From Natrinema hispanicum (GTDB taxonomy: Archaea; Halobacteriota; Halobacteria; Halobacteriales; Natrialbaceae), in NCBI RefSeq assembly GCF_900111485.1, contig NZ_FOIC01000022.1, positions 1-41,363 of the forward strand: a DNA stretch of 41,363 nucleotides, given 5' to 3'. Below are positions 7,695 through 15,019 of this stretch, piece by piece. The notes under the pieces were generated by a model. The model made no database searches and was not told the origin of the DNA. It saw only the letters and a list, made by a program, of their open reading frames with translations. A program made the position numbers and the translations under genes. The stretch's first letter is position 1. Each line of letters starts with the position of its first letter.

Positions 7695-8675
7695 TCACTC
7701 CAGGTAGTTCGTTCCCGGATCGATGGTTTCGGGTCGCTCATCCGCGAGATAGGCGACCGTTCGCGCGCCACACTCCTCACACCGGTAGCGTTCGGGCTGT
7801 CGGGTCTGTTCGGTGTGTTGTCCGTATCCCGTGCTGAAACAGCCGTTGGGACAGGCGTGGACGATGCGCGGTACCTGCCAGGGGACGCTCCCGACGTGAC
7901 ACCGCCCAGGTTCGAGCTCGGTCGGACTGTCGTCGATGCCGCAACTGAGGAGTGTCGTGTCACACTCCGGACAGGCGTACAGCCAGGGATTTTTGATCCG
8001 CTTGGTACGCCGCTGGTAAGGCCAGGCCGTACAGCCGTTCGGACAGGCCAGCAGATAGCGGGCAGTGCTTCTGGCGTCGTCTGGCTCATCCTGGTCCTCG
8101 GGTGTCCGCCACGGAATGCTATCGACGTAACAGGTCCCCGGGTCGGGATCGGCCGGCCGCTCGCCGACATCGTAGCTGATCGGGCGCGTCCCACACTCGT
8201 CACAGGTGTACTGCCAGGGCTGTTTGATCCGCTTGGAGCGCTGGACGTATCCGCGCTCGAAACATCCTCTTGGGCACGCGAGCACGTACTCCGCGTCGAC
8301 GGTATTGTCTCCCTCGTAGCGGGCGACCGGATCCGCGCCTGCCCGGCGTGCTGCGGTCTTCCACGCGTCGCCGTGGGGCTGGGCGTCTGGACCGACCGTC
8401 TCAAGCACATACGCGTGTGCGACCTCGTGACGGACGGTATCGCGCCACCGGTCGTCGCGGCCATCCTCGAACAGCCGGCGGGCGATCCGGATCTCGTATT
8501 CGACTGTGGCCTCGGCGTCGCGGTCAGCAGCGGAGAGCCGACGGTACTCGCCAAGCTTGCGGCGAAAGGAATCAGTGACGTCGACTCGAACCGCGGCGGG
8601 ATCCAGCGTGTCGAACCCCGCCCGATCGATCGTGGTCTCGATTTCCTCATGAACGTGCGTTTCGTATTCCGTCAT
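7695..8675 (-). CDS. SprT-like zinc metalloprotease with three tandem zinc-ribbon units
   Basis: 326 residues. The N-terminal third carries the SprT-like active site HEVAHAYVLE (H-E-x-x-H) followed by HGDAWKTAARRAGADP, the usual third-ligand region of SprT/Spartan-type proteases that act on DNA-bound proteins. The remainder consists of three repeats of about 60 residues, each with a C-x3-C pair (CPRGC, CPNGC, CPNGC), a basic stretch such as RSKRIKQPW or RRTKRIKNPW, and a C-x2-C pair (CDEC, CPEC, CEEC). Each repeat ends with D-P-G or E-P-G plus C or N. Three ribbons in tandem is unusual for this family, which usually has one. The start overlaps the stop of the upstream paralog (ATGA, 8672-8675). 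A role in clearing DNA-protein complexes is inferred only. Confidence 0.85.
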   Translation of the reverse strand: MTEYETHVHEEIETTIDRAGFDTLDPAAVRVDVTDSFRRKLGEYRRLSAADRDAEATVEYEIRIARRLFEDGRDDRWRDTVRHEVAHAYVLETVGPDAQPHGDAWKTAARRAGADPVARYEGDNTVDAEYVLACPRGCFERGYVQRSKRIKQPWQYTCDECGTRPISYDVGERPADPDPGTCYVDSIPWRTPEDQDEPDDARSTARYLLACPNGCTAWPYQRRTKRIKNPWLYACPECDTTLLSCGIDDSPTELEPGRCHVGSVPWQVPRIVHACPNGCFSTGYGQHTEQTRQPERYRCEECGARTVAYLADERPETIDPGTNYLE

Positions 8676-9511
8676 GTGTCGTTCCCAGGGCCGTATTCGT
8701 CTGCAGCGCGTTCCAGATTGAACCGGTAGGAGTCATCGAAGTGTCGGAGACGGCCAGGGTTGATCGACGAGCCAATGACGGCGAGCAGTCGCTCGTGTAG
8801 GCCGTCGGATATCTCCACCTGGTAGTCGAGTTCGGTGTCTGGCTCCCAGTACTGTGGAAAGTCCGGGAAGTCCTGTTCGAACGGCGCGTGCAGACAGCCA
8901 ACGAACACGAGATCCTCAACGACATCCGGCGATTCGAGAAGCTGTTCGAGAAGATCGATTCCGGCCTCGGGTTCGGCGAACGTGGCGTGTGTGAGTATTC
9001 CCATCGCCCACGAGTCGTCGCCGCTCTCAGCACGTTCGAGGGCCCGATCGAGGACGGCGACCTTCGGGTGACCGACTGCCCAGCCGAACGCGGCGGTCGA
9101 TTCCCAGGCCCACTCGCTGTCGTCCTTGACCGTCACATCGGCGAGGTACTCGAGTGCCCAGGTCGGAATGGTGTCGATGCCCTCGCGGATTCGCGTCCGG
9201 ATCACACAGCGGGCGACGACGTTGGCGAGTATCGACGAACAGTGATGATCGCCGACTCCGGGCGGGTATGCATCGACACACTCCTCGAGAAACGTCCAGT
9301 CGATCCCGTCAGCGGTCGCGGCGGTATCGAAGAGATCGATTACGCCTTCAAGATACTGGTCCCTGATCTCCTGCAACCGACTCCAGCCACCGCGATCGAG
9401 TGCAGTCTGTATCGACTGGTTCCAGGCGGCAAGCAGGCTGTAGACGTCACTCTGTTTGCCGGGCGTCGCGTACTCGAGTGCGCTCGTCAGCGGATCGATG
9501 TCGCGTGGCAT
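8672..9511 (-). CDS. Paralog A: member of the same unrecognised family, without a zinc finger
   Basis: 279 residues, aligning by eye with the C-terminal bodies of the proteins at 6618 and 10595. Shared blocks are ILANVVARCVIRTRIREGID with TWALEYLAD, FGWAVGHPKVAV, THATFAEPEAGIDLLEQLL and PQYWEPDTELDYQVEI. It lacks the N-terminal CCHC finger and instead begins MPRDIDPLTSALEYATPGKQ. It is cytoplasmic and acidic, with no membrane segments. It lies 3 bp downstream of the pRiA4b-like gene and overlaps the SprT-like gene by 4 bp, so all three are almost surely co-transcribed. Function is unknown. Confidence 0.8.
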   Translation of the reverse strand: MPRDIDPLTSALEYATPGKQSDVYSLLAAWNQSIQTALDRGGWSRLQEIRDQYLEGVIDLFDTAATADGIDWTFLEECVDAYPPGVGDHHCSSILANVVARCVIRTRIREGIDTIPTWALEYLADVTVKDDSEWAWESTAAFGWAVGHPKVAVLDRALERAESGDDSWAMGILTHATFAEPEAGIDLLEQLLESPDVVEDLVFVGCLHAPFEQDFPDFPQYWEPDTELDYQVEISDGLHERLLAVIGSSINPGRLRHFDDSYRFNLERAADEYGPGNDT

Positions 9512-9514
9512 AGC

Positions 9515-10075
9515 TTACTGTTCGTCCAAATCGGGGTACTGTGGCGGTGCTGCGCCCTGTTCGTCGACAACAACCGGATCATCCTCCAGCGATCCCTCCT
9601 GCGTGTCCTGGAGTTCGATGTAGTGTTCCCAGTTGTCGCCCATATCGAACGTGTAGGAGAGCGCGCCCAGCGTGTCCGGATCGAGTTCGTCGATCGTTGT
9701 CTCCGCGGCGTTGCCCTCTGGCGGCGGATTCGACTGGAGGTCGCGAAACCGCTCTTTGGCCGCTTCGGTGGCGTCGTCGGGTACAGCCCGCTCGAGAAAC
9801 CGGTCGATCTCATCGTCATCCATCGGTTGCCAGCTCTCACCCCCACTGTACAACTGTGGATGGACGTAGCTCCGAGTGGCGATCCCGTGTTCATCACGTG
9901 TGAGAAACTCGTAGGCGTGGCTATCGTAGCGGTCGAACGCGTCGAAAATGGCCTCGTGAAGATCCGCCAGGGTGCTGGACCCGCCAATCTCGATCTCGCG
10001 GTAGACTTCGGTCTCGGGCTCAAACTCCAGTGGTGGGTTCGGCAACAGCAGGACTCTGAACCTGTAGATTGTCAT
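9515..10075 (-). CDS. Plasmid pRiA4b ORF-3-like protein
   Basis: 186 residues from the ATG at 10075 (MTIYRFRVLLL), which matches the usual beginning of the family; a longer frame to 10144 adds a stretch without family likeness. Typical features are the early beta strand, the TLADLHEAIFDAFDRYDSHAYEF block and the DMGDNWEHYIEL block near the C-terminus. The family is widespread on plasmids and mobile elements and in some SWIM or SEC-C fusions, and its biochemical role is not established. The gene is first in the leftward operon with paralog A, the SprT-like protease, paralog B and the helical-repeat gene. The upstream AT-rich stretch near 10176-10187 could hold the promoter. Confidence 0.8.
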   Translation of the reverse strand: MTIYRFRVLLLPNPPLEFEPETEVYREIEIGGSSTLADLHEAIFDAFDRYDSHAYEFLTRDEHGIATRSYVHPQLYSGGESWQPMDDDEIDRFLERAVPDDATEAAKERFRDLQSNPPPEGNAAETTIDELDPDTLGALSYTFDMGDNWEHYIELQDTQEGSLEDDPVVVDEQGAAPPQYPDLDEQ

Positions 10076-10285
10076 ACGTCCCCTTTGTGCTCCCTCATGT
10101 AGGAACTTACTCATCTGGTCTCCGAACCGCATCTCGATCTTCACTGTCGAGATACATGAGTACCGAACACGTCCAATTTAATTACGCTGGTGAACACCCC
10201 CACAGCATGACTGATGGTCTAGAACACAGGCGAGCGATAGCCAGCAAACCCAAGTACGGCGTCGACCGTAGACGATTGTAGTTGC

Positions 10286-10588
10286 ATGCGCCTGACGTTC
10301 GATGATGGAACACCGCTACTCGAGGATGCCCCCGACAGTGTTCCCTACGCCGAGTGGGATGACCGCGTCGACGAGTATCGATCGCAGGCCTATCGCTATC
10401 ACGACCTCCGTCAGTGGGCGACTCCCTCCAGTCGCGACCAGCAGACTCTCGCACAGGCGACGATGGCTGGTGACTCCGTCGAAGACGATGCCAGAGCCTA
10501 CAGCGACCTTGCTCTCTCACCTGCCGTCGCGATCGAACCTCGAGCGAATCACTACCAGGAAAATCTTACTTCCCAGGTTGACGTATAA
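10286..10588 (+). pseudogene. Truncated N-terminal piece of a superfamily 2 (XPB/Rad25-like) helicase
   Basis: A 100-residue frame (MRLTFDDGTPLLEDAPDSV) resembles the N-terminal damage-recognition-type domain of haloarchaeal Rad25/XPB-like helicases: a beta-rich start, then YAEWDDRVDEYRSQAYRYHD and a SPAVAIEPR stretch. In the full proteins this is followed by a YQ-containing Q-motif-like segment and the Walker A motif. Here the reading ends 11 codons later (NHYQENLTSQVDV) with no helicase motifs, so about three quarters of the gene is absent. It may be a relic or a small stand-alone domain. The family call is from memory of the motif order and is moderate. It ends 6 bp before paralog C. Confidence 0.5.
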
Positions 10589-10594
10589 CCGTCA

Positions 10595-11641
10595 ATGAGC
10601 TACGAGTGTGACCACTGTGGTGCGTCGTTCGAGACTCTCTCGCGTTTCAGGCTTCATGAGTGCTCGCCCGAACCCGCCGACGATACACCAGTTGACTCAT
10701 CGTCACCAGCTGACTCGGCTCCTGATTCAGTGGCTGTCGAGACCGAATATCCAGCACTCGTGGGTGACCTCCCGGACATCATCGAGGAAGCCAAAGAAGG
10801 CGACCTGTCGGCCCTCTATCGCGCAATCGCGGAGTACGAGACGGCACTGACGAAAACATCGATACAGACTGAATCACGGTCTGACGATGCTCATCACGAC
10901 ATATTGTTTGCATACTACGAGCCACTTGCCGAGGGGCTGGATACGGCAGCGCAAGCGAACGGCTGGGACGTGCTCGTTGAGTTCGTAGACGCGTATAACC
11001 CGCGAGAACAAGACAGGCTTCCTGAGGTTGCACACGTGATTGCGAACGCAGTGGGGCGCTCTCTCGTCCGGACCCGCCTCTCCGAGGGACTCGATTCGGT
11101 CCCGGCGGAGGCACTCGCGTACCTGGGTGAGATTCCTGAGTACGTGGACGAATTTGCGGTAGCGTTCGAAGAATCGTACACCTACGGGTGGGGGATCGGT
11201 CATCCTGCCCATTCAGTGGGTGACCAGTTACGCGCACTGGCCGACACAGAGCACAAGTGGACGAGTATCACGCTCAAAACGGCGTTCTATGCTGACCAGC
11301 ACACGGCAATTGATGTTTTCGAAGAATTGGTGACGTCCGAGACTCTTACCGGAACCATCGAACGAATGACGTTTGAGGTTGGTGCAGCACGGTACTACTT
11401 CGGAGCGGTTGCAGACCTAGAGCGGGACTTCCTGAACCCCCATGTTCCGATGTACTGGGAGTGGGAAGAGGAGATCGACTACACATTCACGTTGGATCCG
11501 GACGTGAAACAACGGATTCGCCAGCTTGCTCATGAGACAGGGGTCACCGAGGATCTTCCGGCAGATTGGACGCTCCCGGACCTCGATCCAAGTCCGTTCT
11601 CGGAGTTTGAAGAAGAGCTGTTCGCAGACGAAGAACGGTAA
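10595..11641 (+). CDS. Paralog C: zinc-finger protein of the local family
   Basis: 348 residues, start MSYECDHCGASFETLSRFRL with Cys5, Cys8, His21 and Cys23, nearly superposable on the finger of the protein at 6618. The body repeats the family blocks: NAVGRSLVRTRLSEGLDSVP, AEALAYLGEIPEY, YGWGIGHPAHSVGDQL, FYADQHTAIDVFEEL and PMYWEWEEEIDYTFTLD. It is on the opposite strand to the other two paralogs and downstream of the helicase fragment (6 bp). The C-terminus is highly acidic. The two fingered copies are closer to each other than to the fingerless one. Function is unknown; a DNA- or RNA-contacting adaptor is possible but not shown. Confidence 0.8.
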   Translation: MSYECDHCGASFETLSRFRLHECSPEPADDTPVDSSSPADSAPDSVAVETEYPALVGDLPDIIEEAKEGDLSALYRAIAEYETALTKTSIQTESRSDDAHHDILFAYYEPLAEGLDTAAQANGWDVLVEFVDAYNPREQDRLPEVAHVIANAVGRSLVRTRLSEGLDSVPAEALAYLGEIPEYVDEFAVAFEESYTYGWGIGHPAHSVGDQLRALADTEHKWTSITLKTAFYADQHTAIDVFEELVTSETLTGTIERMTFEVGAARYYFGAVADLERDFLNPHVPMYWEWEEEIDYTFTLDPDVKQRIRQLAHETGVTEDLPADWTLPDLDPSPFSEFEEELFADEER

Positions 11642-11654
11642 CCGTCACAGCGGA

Positions 11655-12119
11655 TCACTCCTCATCCACCGATAGTTCCTCCAGAGCCTCGTCCATTACA
11701 TTATGCAGGTCGTCTGTTTCTAGGTAAGTGTACTCGACGTACCTCCAGATGAACTCGGCAATGTCTTTGAGTTCGGGATTCCTGCTCTGTTCGAGTCCGA
11801 TCTTCACCTCTTTAGAGTCCGCTTCGTATACGGTGGCCGCCGACTCGAGGACGAGTTCATCCTCGTTATCGACCACAACGAGAATTTGTTCCCACTGATT
11901 GTCCGTCGGATTCCATCCCAGACAGTGGTGGGTATCATCGAAGACGAGATCAAAGTGGGTGACACTGGATGAGGTGGTGTCGATAACGAGTGGCGCTGCG
12001 ACCTCGGCTGCATCTGATCCACTGAGTGCGTCAATTTGGGACATACTGAGACCCCCGGCAGGCAGCGATTCCACTGTCGCAATTGAGTTCTTGTAGTTCG
12101 AATCGGATGATTCAGTCAT
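11655..12119 (-). CDS. Hypothetical acidic protein next to a tnpB-derived element
   Basis: 154 residues from the ATG at 12119 (MTESSDSNYKNSIATVESL). An upstream extension to 12263 is only read-through of the adjacent mobile-element end. No family was recognised. The N-terminal region (LSMSQIDALSGSDAAEVAAP) is followed by beta-rich segments (HFDLVFDDTHHCLGW, QILVVVDNEDELVLESAATV) and a helical acidic C-terminus. It has no membrane segments and converges on paralog C with a 13-bp gap. The adjacent element lies 40 bp upstream of its start and may have replaced its natural promoter. Confidence 0.65.
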   Translation of the reverse strand: MTESSDSNYKNSIATVESLPAGGLSMSQIDALSGSDAAEVAAPLVIDTTSSSVTHFDLVFDDTHHCLGWNPTDNQWEQILVVVDNEDELVLESAATVYEADSKEVKIGLEQSRNPELKDIAEFIWRYVEYTYLETDDLHNVMDEALEELSVDEE

Positions 12120-12160
12120 CGCCGTGGTATCCCGTATACACGATTGGGACGGGAACGAAA

Positions 12161-12498
12161 TTGTGACCTCCTCCTCGCCGTAAACGGCGAGGCTTCCCAC
12201 GAGTCGAGGCCCGTTGCGTTGGGAACTTACGTTTGCACACCGACGGGGTGCTGGCGGGGCCACGCCGCCGTTACTCCTATCCGGCAGTGGGGGTCAAGGT
12301 TCTGCCCTGCTGACTCGGAGTTATCTGGCTTGTTTTGCGTCGGTCAGCACCCAATACGGCTTCAGAATACGTAAATCCACCGTGCGGCGATCACGCCCGT
12401 CGTGAACGACGGGATTCTCTCGCCTCAAGAAGATAGCCGTACTCTACAGGCTGAGTAGGGCGAGTGCCTCGGGGCTTATCCCCGAGGTACTTCACTCA
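12161..12498 (-). mobile_element. Non-autonomous element with tnpB-type ends (PATE/MITE-like)
   Basis: A segment of about 340 bp without a credible gene carries hairpins at both ends: arms 12173-12180/12185-12192 (CCTCGCCG/CGGCGAGG, loop TAAA) at the right end and 12467-12474/12480-12487 (CCTCGGGG/CCCCGAGG, loop CTTAT) at the left end. An internal palindrome with 8-bp arms and a 2-nt spacer lies at 12396-12413. The left end matches two solo repeats elsewhere in the window. The minus-strand right end, with hairpin then GAGGAGGTCAC, resembles the right end at 1-349 in design. It is interpreted as a tnpB element that lost its gene, like the palindrome-associated elements described in haloarchaea. 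Confidence 0.6.
12443..12487 (-). repeat. 45-bp hairpin repeat, copy 1 (left end of tnpB-type element)
   Basis: On the minus strand it reads CCTCGGGG, spacer, CCCCGAGG, then GCACTCGCC and finally CCTGTAGA. The copies at 27232-27275 and 33599-33643 have the same order and nearly the same length. This copy is at the end of the non-autonomous element; the other two appear to be solo. Confidence 0.65.
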
Positions 12499-12743
12499 AC
12501 CGCTACAACGTGCTCCTCGAGGTCACGTGTCCGGTAGGTAACTGGCCCACCGGGATACTCCTCGCACACAGTTGTATCGTTCCTTCGAGATGGCTGAGTT
12601 CGACGCGGGACCGTGAGTGCTGCGAACGTGTCGACGATGAGTCCACAGCCGTCGCAGGCGTGGTGGTCAAGCCCGTTGGGATTCGGGCACGGCTGGATGG
12701 CACAGTCGACACAGGTCGGGTGGGTGACTCGGTTGTCCTGTTT
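12492..12743 (-). CDS. Small zinc-ribbon protein, start unclear (possibly 5' damaged)
   Basis: An open frame of 83 codons between TAG (12746-12744) and TGA (12494-12492) encodes four zinc-binding-type cysteines in HPTCVDCAIQPCPN and HACDGCGLIVDTF, then CEEYPGGPVTYRTRDLEE. The Cys pairs and the sensible composition argue for a real product, unlike the overlapping frames. No ATG, GTG or TTG lies before the first Cys pair, so the N-terminus is lost or the gene is frameshifted. Its stop abuts the end of the non-autonomous element, and it lies just downstream of the broken MazF-like gene. Family unknown. Confidence 0.4.
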   Translation of the reverse strand, partial: KQDNRVTHPTCVDCAIQPCPNPNGLDHHACDGCGLIVDTFAALTVPRRTQPSRRNDTTVCEEYPGGPVTYRTRDLEEHVVAVE

Positions 12744-12818
12744 CTACGCATTCGTGTTATCGGCACTGACATCGCACTTCGATCACCCGGTGTCATCGTT
12801 GACGACAGCACGGTTCGC

Positions 12819-13160
12819 TCAGAAGGAAATGTAGCTGATTAACTGTGTGGCCACATCCTCGGTGCGTTCGTCGACGAGAGAGGGCATGTGGAATTCCACC
12901 TCTGACGCACTGTTGAGAGTCGCGAGCTACCACGGAAGGACGCGACTTCGTTCCCCGAGTGGCTCGCCTTCGTAGTCGTTGTCGCGGAGCGTGAGCGATT
13001 CTTCGTGGTAAGCCTTCGTGGAGATTAGGACGGTGATCAGCTGTATGCCGTGGTTCGGGAACCGAGGTGTTCCCAGAACGAGCATCGGACGACCTTTGTC
13101 CGAGAGTAGATCAGTCCCCCAGATAATGTCGCTGCGTTCCAGTTCCTCGAACGCGGTCAC
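12819..13160 (-). pseudogene. MazF/PemK-like toxin gene with an in-frame TAG
   Basis: The frame starts at 13160 (MTAFEELERSDIIWGTDLL) and has the MazF/PemK-like beta strands, with RPMLVLGTPRFPNHG and ITVLISTKAYHEESL. It reaches VLPW and then TAG at 12929-12927. Translation past this stop in the same frame continues plausibly for 35 codons (LATLNSASEVEFHMPSLVDE, ending in a helix) to TGA at 12821-12819, as expected for the C-terminal part of this family. The gene is therefore full length apart from one nonsense codon. MazF-like toxins are ribosome-independent endoribonucleases. The start overlaps the partner gene's stop by ATGA. The 77-residue truncated form might be inactive. Confidence 0.65.
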
Positions 13161-13516
13161 CGCACTTCCTCCATCTCGTCAGTTTTCAACTCCTCGAAAT
13201 GCTCCTCACCGTACTGCTCGTCTGCAGTCTGGTGGTGCTGGTGAAGCCGGTAGGCGGCTTGAAGCCGGTCCTTGTTGTCTGTAATCGCCCAGTACGGGCG
13301 CTTGTGTCGCACAAGACCTCGTTCCTTCAGTCGCGAGAGGATCGCACTAACGGCGTCCGTATCCAGTTCGAGTTGGTCAGCAATCGTCGCCGCCTTCCAC
13401 GCCCGGTCGTCGTTCTCGTCGAGGAACAGCACGATCCGCTCGGTGTCGTTTCGTTCCTCGAATTCGTCGTCGTCGGCGTTCTCGAACTCGTCGATATCGA
13501 TGGTGCCGCTCGACAT
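13157..13516 (-). CDS. Winged-helix antitoxin-like protein paired with the MazF-like toxin
   Basis: 119 residues starting MSSGTIDIDEFENADDDEF. A very acidic N-terminus is followed by a compact winged helix (AATIADQLELDTDAVSAILS, then RLKERGLVRHKRPYWAI) and a C-terminal helix rich in His, Gln and Glu. The arrangement, with this gene first and its TGA overlapping the ATG of a MazF-like gene, is that of a type II toxin-antitoxin operon whose first protein represses the operon and neutralises the toxin. Those roles are inferred from family and layout. The antitoxin is intact while the toxin carries a stop. Confidence 0.7.
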   Translation of the reverse strand: MSSGTIDIDEFENADDDEFEERNDTERIVLFLDENDDRAWKAATIADQLELDTDAVSAILSRLKERGLVRHKRPYWAITDNKDRLQAAYRLHQHHQTADEQYGEEHFEELKTDEMEEVR

Positions 13517-13820
13517 AAATTACTGTTGGTACCATGGGCCGATAGCTGTTTGGGTGTTTGTTACAGGAAGAGTACACTCTCGTCCGAAGGCCGGTTTGAC
13601 TCTAGCAGTCACTCTGTCGGCGTCGTAATTCTCGGCAAACGGGTGGAGTTCTCGAGTGGGCTGCGGCGGCCACTTCCAAGTACAACGTCGAGCAACTATA
13701 CCGGAGACGATAGTTGTCCGTGGATTCCATCGAACGTCTCCTGTCTGCCACTCACAGCCGTTGGTCCCAAGTCGGTTCCTTACCGATACGTTCAAAAGAG
13801 AGATGATGGAACACTAACCA
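13517..13820. other. Intergenic region, no gene identified
   Basis: 304 bp between the antitoxin start and a small plus-strand gene. It probably holds the toxin-antitoxin promoter on its left side and the promoter of the plus-strand gene on its right. An open minus-strand frame exists but has no haloarchaeal protein character. No repeat or hairpin of note was found. Confidence 0.5.
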
Positions 13821-14033
13821 GTGGCCAATATCGAACTCGACCTCGATGATGATGTGATTCTGGTTGAGGACCATGACCAGCAACAGCAGCTCCTAGCCAC
13901 AAAGAGCGGCAATACATGGCGTGTACTCGAGGGACCGATCAACAAATCGAACCAACTTGCGAATCGCACAACTGTGAATACACCCACACAGGCCCTCGTC
14001 GAAACGTTGCGGTGGCTTGCCGAAGACGAATGA
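13821..14033 (+). CDS. Small acidic hypothetical protein
   Basis: 70 residues from a GTG at 13821 (read MANIELDLDDDVILVEDHDQ). It is acidic and Gln-rich near the N-terminus, with a beta-like middle (LLATKSGNTWRVLEG) and a final helix (ALVETLRWLAEDE). No family was recognised and no membrane or metal-binding motif is seen. The composition is plausible for haloarchaea. It has no ATG, and no close neighbour on the same strand supports it, so it could also be a remnant. Confidence 0.4.
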   Translation: MANIELDLDDDVILVEDHDQQQQLLATKSGNTWRVLEGPINKSNQLANRTTVNTPTQALVETLRWLAEDE

Positions 14034-14171
14034 AAGGAGTTCTGTCCAAATACCCGTCCAAGTGAAGAAAATCCAGCGATAAATGGTGTCCTCCGGCAAA
14101 TCAACTATCGTGAACCAAGCTTCTTCGAATATACGGCGGCTAGTGCATATTCTTTGGCCCATGCGCGACCT

Positions 14172-14262
14172 CTCACTCGAGGTTTGTGTGTACTCTCGAG
14201 TTGGACCGAACGAGGGCAGACGTGACGATACACGACTTGCTGTCCGTTCGCTCGGCTCTGCG
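14172..14262 (-). pseudogene. Decayed copy of the small zinc-ribbon gene at 17382
   Basis: The DNA here closely matches 17399-17470, including an identical core AGACGTGACGATACACGACT plus flanking bases and a shared translation ANGQQVVYRHVCP. The second Cys pair is destroyed (CPRSVQLE instead of CPSCGSTR), and no first Cys pair or start is retained. It is therefore a fragmentary duplicate of the 3' half of the zinc-ribbon gene. Confidence 0.7.
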
Positions 14263-14391
14263 ACCGTATCGTGCATCTCGATTGGCTAGCGAGCAAGTGT
14301 TCGGGCGACCGCCGCTCCACATCGCACACTGGCACGGTGTCACACAGAAGTCTGACTGACATTTTTACACGACAGTGTGATCACGGTTGCT

Positions 14392-14784
14392 ATGGCGACG
14401 TCAGACTCAGCACCTCCCCGAACGGAAACTGGCCCACGGTCTGTCAGCGAGGCTCTCCGATCGACACGACCCGCAACGACCGTGGTTCGCCTCGTTGTGT
14501 ACCTGAAACGATGGCCGGCGTATCTGCTGGCTGTGTGCTGGCCAGGTACTGGCCACCTCTACCGGCGCCAGTGGGCGCGCGGCTGCAGTTGGGCAGCGCT
14601 GTACGGAACCGCGCTCTTGTTTCTCAGTTCCGGTACAATCCTCGCCGCGGGTTCGGTCACTGAACCACTCCTTGTCACTGCACTCCGCTTCGAGACGGTC
14701 GCCTTCGTCGATGTGGCCATGCCGCTCACCGTGCTCGTCTGCAGCGTGCTTGACCTCTTCACGCGTGACATGCTCGACAATTGA
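14392..14784 (+). CDS. Small multi-pass membrane protein
   Basis: 130 residues from the ATG at 14392 (MATSDSAPPRTETGPRS); a frame upstream from an earlier codon is possible but less natural. After a disordered N-terminus come a hydrophobic segment around VVYLKRWPAYLLAVCWPGTG, a basic loop with GHLYRRQWARG, a second segment (WAALYGTALLFLSSGTIL) and a third (FVDVAMPLTVLVCSVLDLF). The PGxGHLYxRQWxRG motif is common in small archaeal membrane proteins of unknown function. It probably resides in the cytoplasmic membrane. The nearest gene, another membrane protein, follows on the same strand after about 235 bp. Confidence 0.65.
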   Translation: MATSDSAPPRTETGPRSVSEALRSTRPATTVVRLVVYLKRWPAYLLAVCWPGTGHLYRRQWARGCSWAALYGTALLFLSSGTILAAGSVTEPLLVTALRFETVAFVDVAMPLTVLVCSVLDLFTRDMLDN

Positions 14785-15019
14785 GCTAGCGAGCACCAGG
14801 TGCGTTCGCTAGAGGTGGGTCTCTCGAGCGGTCTTCGTCGGTCACTCCCGAATACGGCTTCGAGAACCTCCATCAGTGACGATAGCTGCCTACAGACTAC
14901 CTCAAATATCGCTCTCGAGACCACCCATCTTCACTCAAAGAGACAGTTACAGGCCTCCTACTGAAGCCAATGACCGTCGAACCAGGTCATTCGACCGGCC
15001 ACATGACCGGCACAAACCG

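Noticed and set aside
7599-8729. Long plus-strand frame of 376 codons
   Set aside because: It is antisense to the SprT-like gene with its clear zinc and HExxH motifs, and its composition (rich in Arg, Val, low Asp/Glu) is not haloarchaeal. It is a GC-driven shadow.
8888-10102. Long plus-strand frame of 404 codons
   Set aside because: It is antisense to paralog A and the pRiA4b-like gene, with no recognisable motif and non-acidic composition.
12503-12842. Alternative frames across the small zinc-ribbon region
   Set aside because: Their products are Ser/Arg/Thr-rich without structure; the frame at 12492-12743 carries the ordered Cys pairs.
12819-13160. Stop-codon recoding (amber readthrough) in the toxin
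   Set aside because: Only one further candidate in-frame TAG (31925-31927) was seen, in a relic. No recoding signal is visible, so a nonsense mutation is simpler.
13520-13795. Minus-strand frame of 91 codons in the region before the antitoxin
   Set aside because: It shows no motif or haloarchaeal composition and overlaps the expected promoter area of the toxin-antitoxin pair.
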